From Pomphorhynchus laevis (Eukaryota; Acanthocephala; Palaeacanthocephala; Echinorhynchida; Pomphorhynchidae): a DNA stretch of 64,000 nucleotides. The stretch spans positions 1 through 64,000 of the forward strand of contig WNNJ02000177.1 of NCBI GenBank assembly GCA_012934845.2, read 5' to 3'. The number at the start of each line of letters is the position of its first letter. Within the stretch, counting starts at the first letter, position 1. The position numbers and the translations under genes were made by a program. The notes under the pieces were generated by a model that did not search any database, was not told the origin of the DNA, and saw only the letters and a list, made by a program, of their open reading frames with translations. Positions 61,562 through 64,000 of the stretch are shown here, in pieces.

Positions 61562-62708
61562 ATGAAATCCAAAGTGGTGCTAGAAGGTAATTAGTTCTAA
61601 TTCCTGTGACCGTTTTCGTTTCTGGAACACAATTTTAACTGTATTAATCCTTTTAGATAAGGAAGACCAAAAGTCAAATAAGAAGAAAATTTTTGCAAGC
61701 CGGAGGAACCGTCGTAATGATAAAGTAAATAAACCAGAAGACACATTGTTTAGTAAGAACGTAGTGGCAGTATCGTTAGACAAGTTAAGCCAGGAATCAG
61801 AAGTAGTTCAGAACCAGCACGTGTTCATTGGAACGTATTTTATGCCTGGAGCGTCAACAATAAGCCCATTGATCAACTCTCTAAAATTAGCTTCAATGTC
61901 GTGTTTCCGTAACGTAGTTCGAATGTATGAAATGGCGGTCATAGCAAGATACATCAACGATCTCCGAATAATGCCAGCATTTTCAACAAATTGTGATCTA
62001 GATCAACAGTCTTTCTGGCGAGACGTTGGTAGTTTGTCGATTGGAGTTGTATCCACAGCAACGGCGCATATGGGATTTTCTAATCCTGCGTCCGGTATAA
62101 CCCTGATACAACGGCCGTTTCATCTAAATGTTCGAGCAGCCCATCAATATGTGGTGACTGAAATCGCTTCGGAGGAATATCTGCCTGCAGCACGCGAGAC
62201 TAGAAGTTCACCTCGTCGATATTTAGTTAACATCGGCAAATATCTTATGCTGACTGGAGATATCCGTTTAATTTACTGTTTACTCTACAAATTAGCTGAG
62301 TTACGACAGCTTAAACATGCAGTGGTTGACGCAGCAGTGATAGCTAGAATACATGTAGTATTCCCAAATTTACCAGCTAATGTGGAGGTAGATTATAACG
62401 ATGTAATTAATACATTATATATGAACGTCGAAAACAGAGAACGCGGTATAATGAATGAAATATTTAGAATAACTCTAACTACTGATGAAGCTAGGAACCA
62501 ATCGCTGATAAACAACACACTTTCATTCGAACGAGGAATAGTTCTACAGGTCAGAATGTTGGTTCAGGAGTGGTTGATATTGAGTAACCTGAGCATGGCC
62601 TTCTTTATGGTTAATTTGTTAAAGGAAAGTCCTATGGCGATTCCGAAGGTTTTAAAGTCAATTCAAGAAAGTTTGGACGAAAGTATCTTCATGAACGTAG
62701 TTGATTGA
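61562..62708 (+). CDS. unrecognised two-exon gene, 358 aa
   Basis: Exon 1 is 61562-61586 (ATG, 8 codons plus one base, donor GAAG|GTAATT). A 70-bp intron follows, with acceptor TAATCCTTTTAG. Exon 2 is 61657-62708 and ends at TGA. The splice restores a continuous frame from the only well-placed ATG; without it exon 2 has no upstream Met. A further acceptor-like tract, TTTTTGTCTTATAG, lies at about 61508-61521 and suggests a 5'-UTR intron. The protein starts MKSKVVLEDKED and has a basic segment (KKKIFASRRNRRNDK, about residues 16-30) like a nuclear signal. A long, mainly helical, Leu/Ile/Met-rich body follows with no Cys cluster or enzyme motif. Not recognised. It may be a host orphan gene, a domesticated element or an endogenized viral structural-type protein. 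No toxin or entry feature is visible. Confidence 0.65.
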
Positions 62709-62924
62709 AAGAGAAGAGGACGATTATCTTCTGTGTTGCTCCCACCCTACATGCCGAATATTCTTGCCGGTTGCGTGTACAATACTATATATGATTGCCT
62801 ATCTTGTAGGGAATTCTATTCGGAACAGGATTTGCGTGATCTTGGTTATGACAGCGGCCGCGTATGCAAGGTTCTAGAAGATACTAAAGTAAACCTGTTA
62901 CGTGATCTTTCGGCAAGATTTTAA
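62709..62924 (+). CDS. in-frame continuation after TGA, 71 codons
   Basis: The frame of the 61562 gene continues past its TGA (62706-62708) without another stop until TAA 62922-62924. The tail has CVYNTIYDCLSCREFYS, then QDLRDLGYDSGRVCKVL and LRDLSARF, a composition that looks coding. Either the TGA is a recent disabling mutation or sequencing error, or it is read through, or a small intron removes it. An internal ATG (62751) could also start a separate 57-residue protein. The context after TGA (AAG) is not the known strong read-through context. Confidence 0.45.
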   Translation, partial: KRRGRLSSVLLPPYMPNILAGCVYNTIYDCLSCREFYSEQDLRDLGYDSGRVCKVLEDTKVNLLRDLSARF

Positions 62925-63027
62925 AATAATAATAATAATAATTTTTTAATGAGAGAAAATTTATTCAAGAAAAAAAGAAATAAAAATGTTCCTTAAACTA
63001 GAAAAGTCATTTAAAATTCTTACACTG

Positions 63028-63996
63028 TCAAGCACATTGTCTTGACATATTACTCAACAGAGTGCAACGGACTTGTAATGATGCTGCTATTGCTAGCGCT
63101 AGTTCCGTTTTGATCCTCAAATCACGCATGTATTCATTGTATGGCCGAGCAGATTTTATAGATTGACGCTTGCATATTTGTCGTAGCACCTTTGAAGCTA
63201 TTTCATCAGTACCACCGTTAGCTGCAAAAATTATAGGAAAAAAACAAGATATTTCAAACCGTGATATACGTTCACCGTATTTTCCGATTTTCCTTTGTTC
63301 GTGGTAGTGAAAGTGATTTTGCGGCATTGATGTTGAGTAGGACGGAGCAAGGTGATTGTAAACACAAATGTCCAATAGGGACCGCTCCGAAATACTAAAC
63401 AACCCATAGCAAGAAATATCTACTCTAGCGTTATGTTCCCTGGCTGTCGAATTTGTTGCTAATGTTACTCCGGCTGGAAGCGGTTGCAGTGTAGGTTCCA
63501 GAGAAACGGGGTCGCAAATCCCTTTTAGCTCTTTTGCAATTAGATCCCGAAGGAAGTTGTGTCGTATAATTGGAATGCCGCCGACCTTACATGAAAGAGG
63601 GTGACGGAGCTCAAACTTTGAACCGCATAAACATTGATCTGGTTGTTTCGGAGGCGTCCAACCATATCTTGTCGCTAGAGCGTCTTGAAATTGGAGCTTT
63701 GAGAGTCGATAACCATATGCTTCCATCGGTTTTGCAGACAACCATGTTGACGCACCACACGTAGCAGCAAATTTTAAAGCTTTTATAATATTGCTATCTT
63801 CCAGTGTTTCTTGTAATTTTATATTCCAAAAATTATTTCGTTGATTGTGGATATCCAAAGCGATTTGTTGCTGCTGTTGGGCCAGCAAGGGGCCAAATGA
63901 TGCATTGATCAGCGGTTGACACATTCGGCGCGAATTTTCGAATTCCAGATCAGATCCATCTTGAGGCAGAAAAATTCCCAAACCACCATACCGCAA
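63028..63996 (-). pseudogene. RLE-type retroelement copy 3, C-terminal 322 codons, running off the window
   Basis: The best-preserved copy: an open minus frame up to the window edge. MRYGGLGIFLP (post-RT motif) is followed by ASTWLSAKPMEAYGYRLSK, FQDALATRYGWTPP, CLCGSKFELRHPLSC (C-x-C-G...H-x3-C), GGIPIIRHNFLRDL, SLEPTLQPLP, ARVDISCYG and SLLDICVYN, and a helical tail. The RHN / EP / (A)RxDI / LLDI order parallels the restriction-like endonuclease of R2-type LINEs, which cuts the target site; that is inference. The polymerase should lie at higher coordinates, outside the window. Whether the full element is intact cannot be seen. Confidence 0.75.
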
Positions 63997-64000
63997 AGGG

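Noticed and set aside
62706-62708. Selenocysteine codon
   Set aside because: No SECIS-like structure was recognised downstream and the protein family is unknown. A plain stop or nonsense mutation is simpler.

Overview
The window is nuclear DNA of an invertebrate animal. It is strongly AT-rich, has spliced genes with GT-AG introns, two polyubiquitin genes, part of a TACC coiled-coil gene, a satellite array and many retrotransposon remnants of several clades. Every ubiquitin repeat carries Ala19 and Ser57. Vertebrate and insect ubiquitin have Pro19 and Thr57, so those groups are unlikely, but I cannot name the species. Almost all DNA here is repeat-derived.

Layout. 0.2-1.6 kb: AT-rich DNA with one possible terminal exon. 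1.56-5.32 kb: satellite of 75- and 105-bp monomers. 5.6-7.4 kb: unassigned ORFs. 7.4-10.0 kb: minus-strand I/Jockey-type LINE (copy A). 11.26-11.66 kb: two hammerhead-ribozyme-like motifs 319 bp apart. 14.07-23.92 kb: three minus-strand exons of a TACC gene with an intron of about 8.7 kb full of Penelope-like element (PLE) debris. 24.2-25.7 kb: foldback element between short direct repeats. 25.7-28.3 kb: LINE tails. 30.3-33.5 kb: LINE copy B. 34.1-36.6 kb: internally deleted retroelement with a restriction-like-endonuclease-type C-terminus (called RLE-type here). 37.2-45.0 kb: two minus-strand polyubiquitin genes with PLE fragments and a foldback MITE between them. 45.9-49.2 kb: AT-rich tandem array holding a second RLE-type family. 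50.2-51.4 kb: degenerate tandem repeats. 51.9-55.6 kb: decayed CR1/Jockey-type LINE (copy E). 55.6-61.3 kb: minus-strand LINE (copy D) split by an apparently intact LTR retrotransposon. 61.56-62.92 kb: unrecognised two-exon gene. 63.03-63.996 kb: third RLE-type copy, running off the window.

The best candidates for something new are three. (1) The LTR retrotransposon at 56904-60761 has identical 80-bp LTRs, a 5-bp target duplication and one 1231-codon gag-pol ORF. In place of a tRNA binding site it has a 13-nt sequence just after the 5' LTR that is perfectly complementary to the LTR itself, which is the geometry of a self-priming element. (2) The hammerhead-like pair at 11.3/11.6 kb is laid out like a retrozyme. 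(3) The spliced gene of unknown family at 61.56 kb has a single in-frame TGA before a conserved-looking tail.

Functionally, the host genes are housekeeping ones (ubiquitin supply, centrosome/microtubule coiled coil). The rest is a stratified record of transposition, with at least one young nested insertion.
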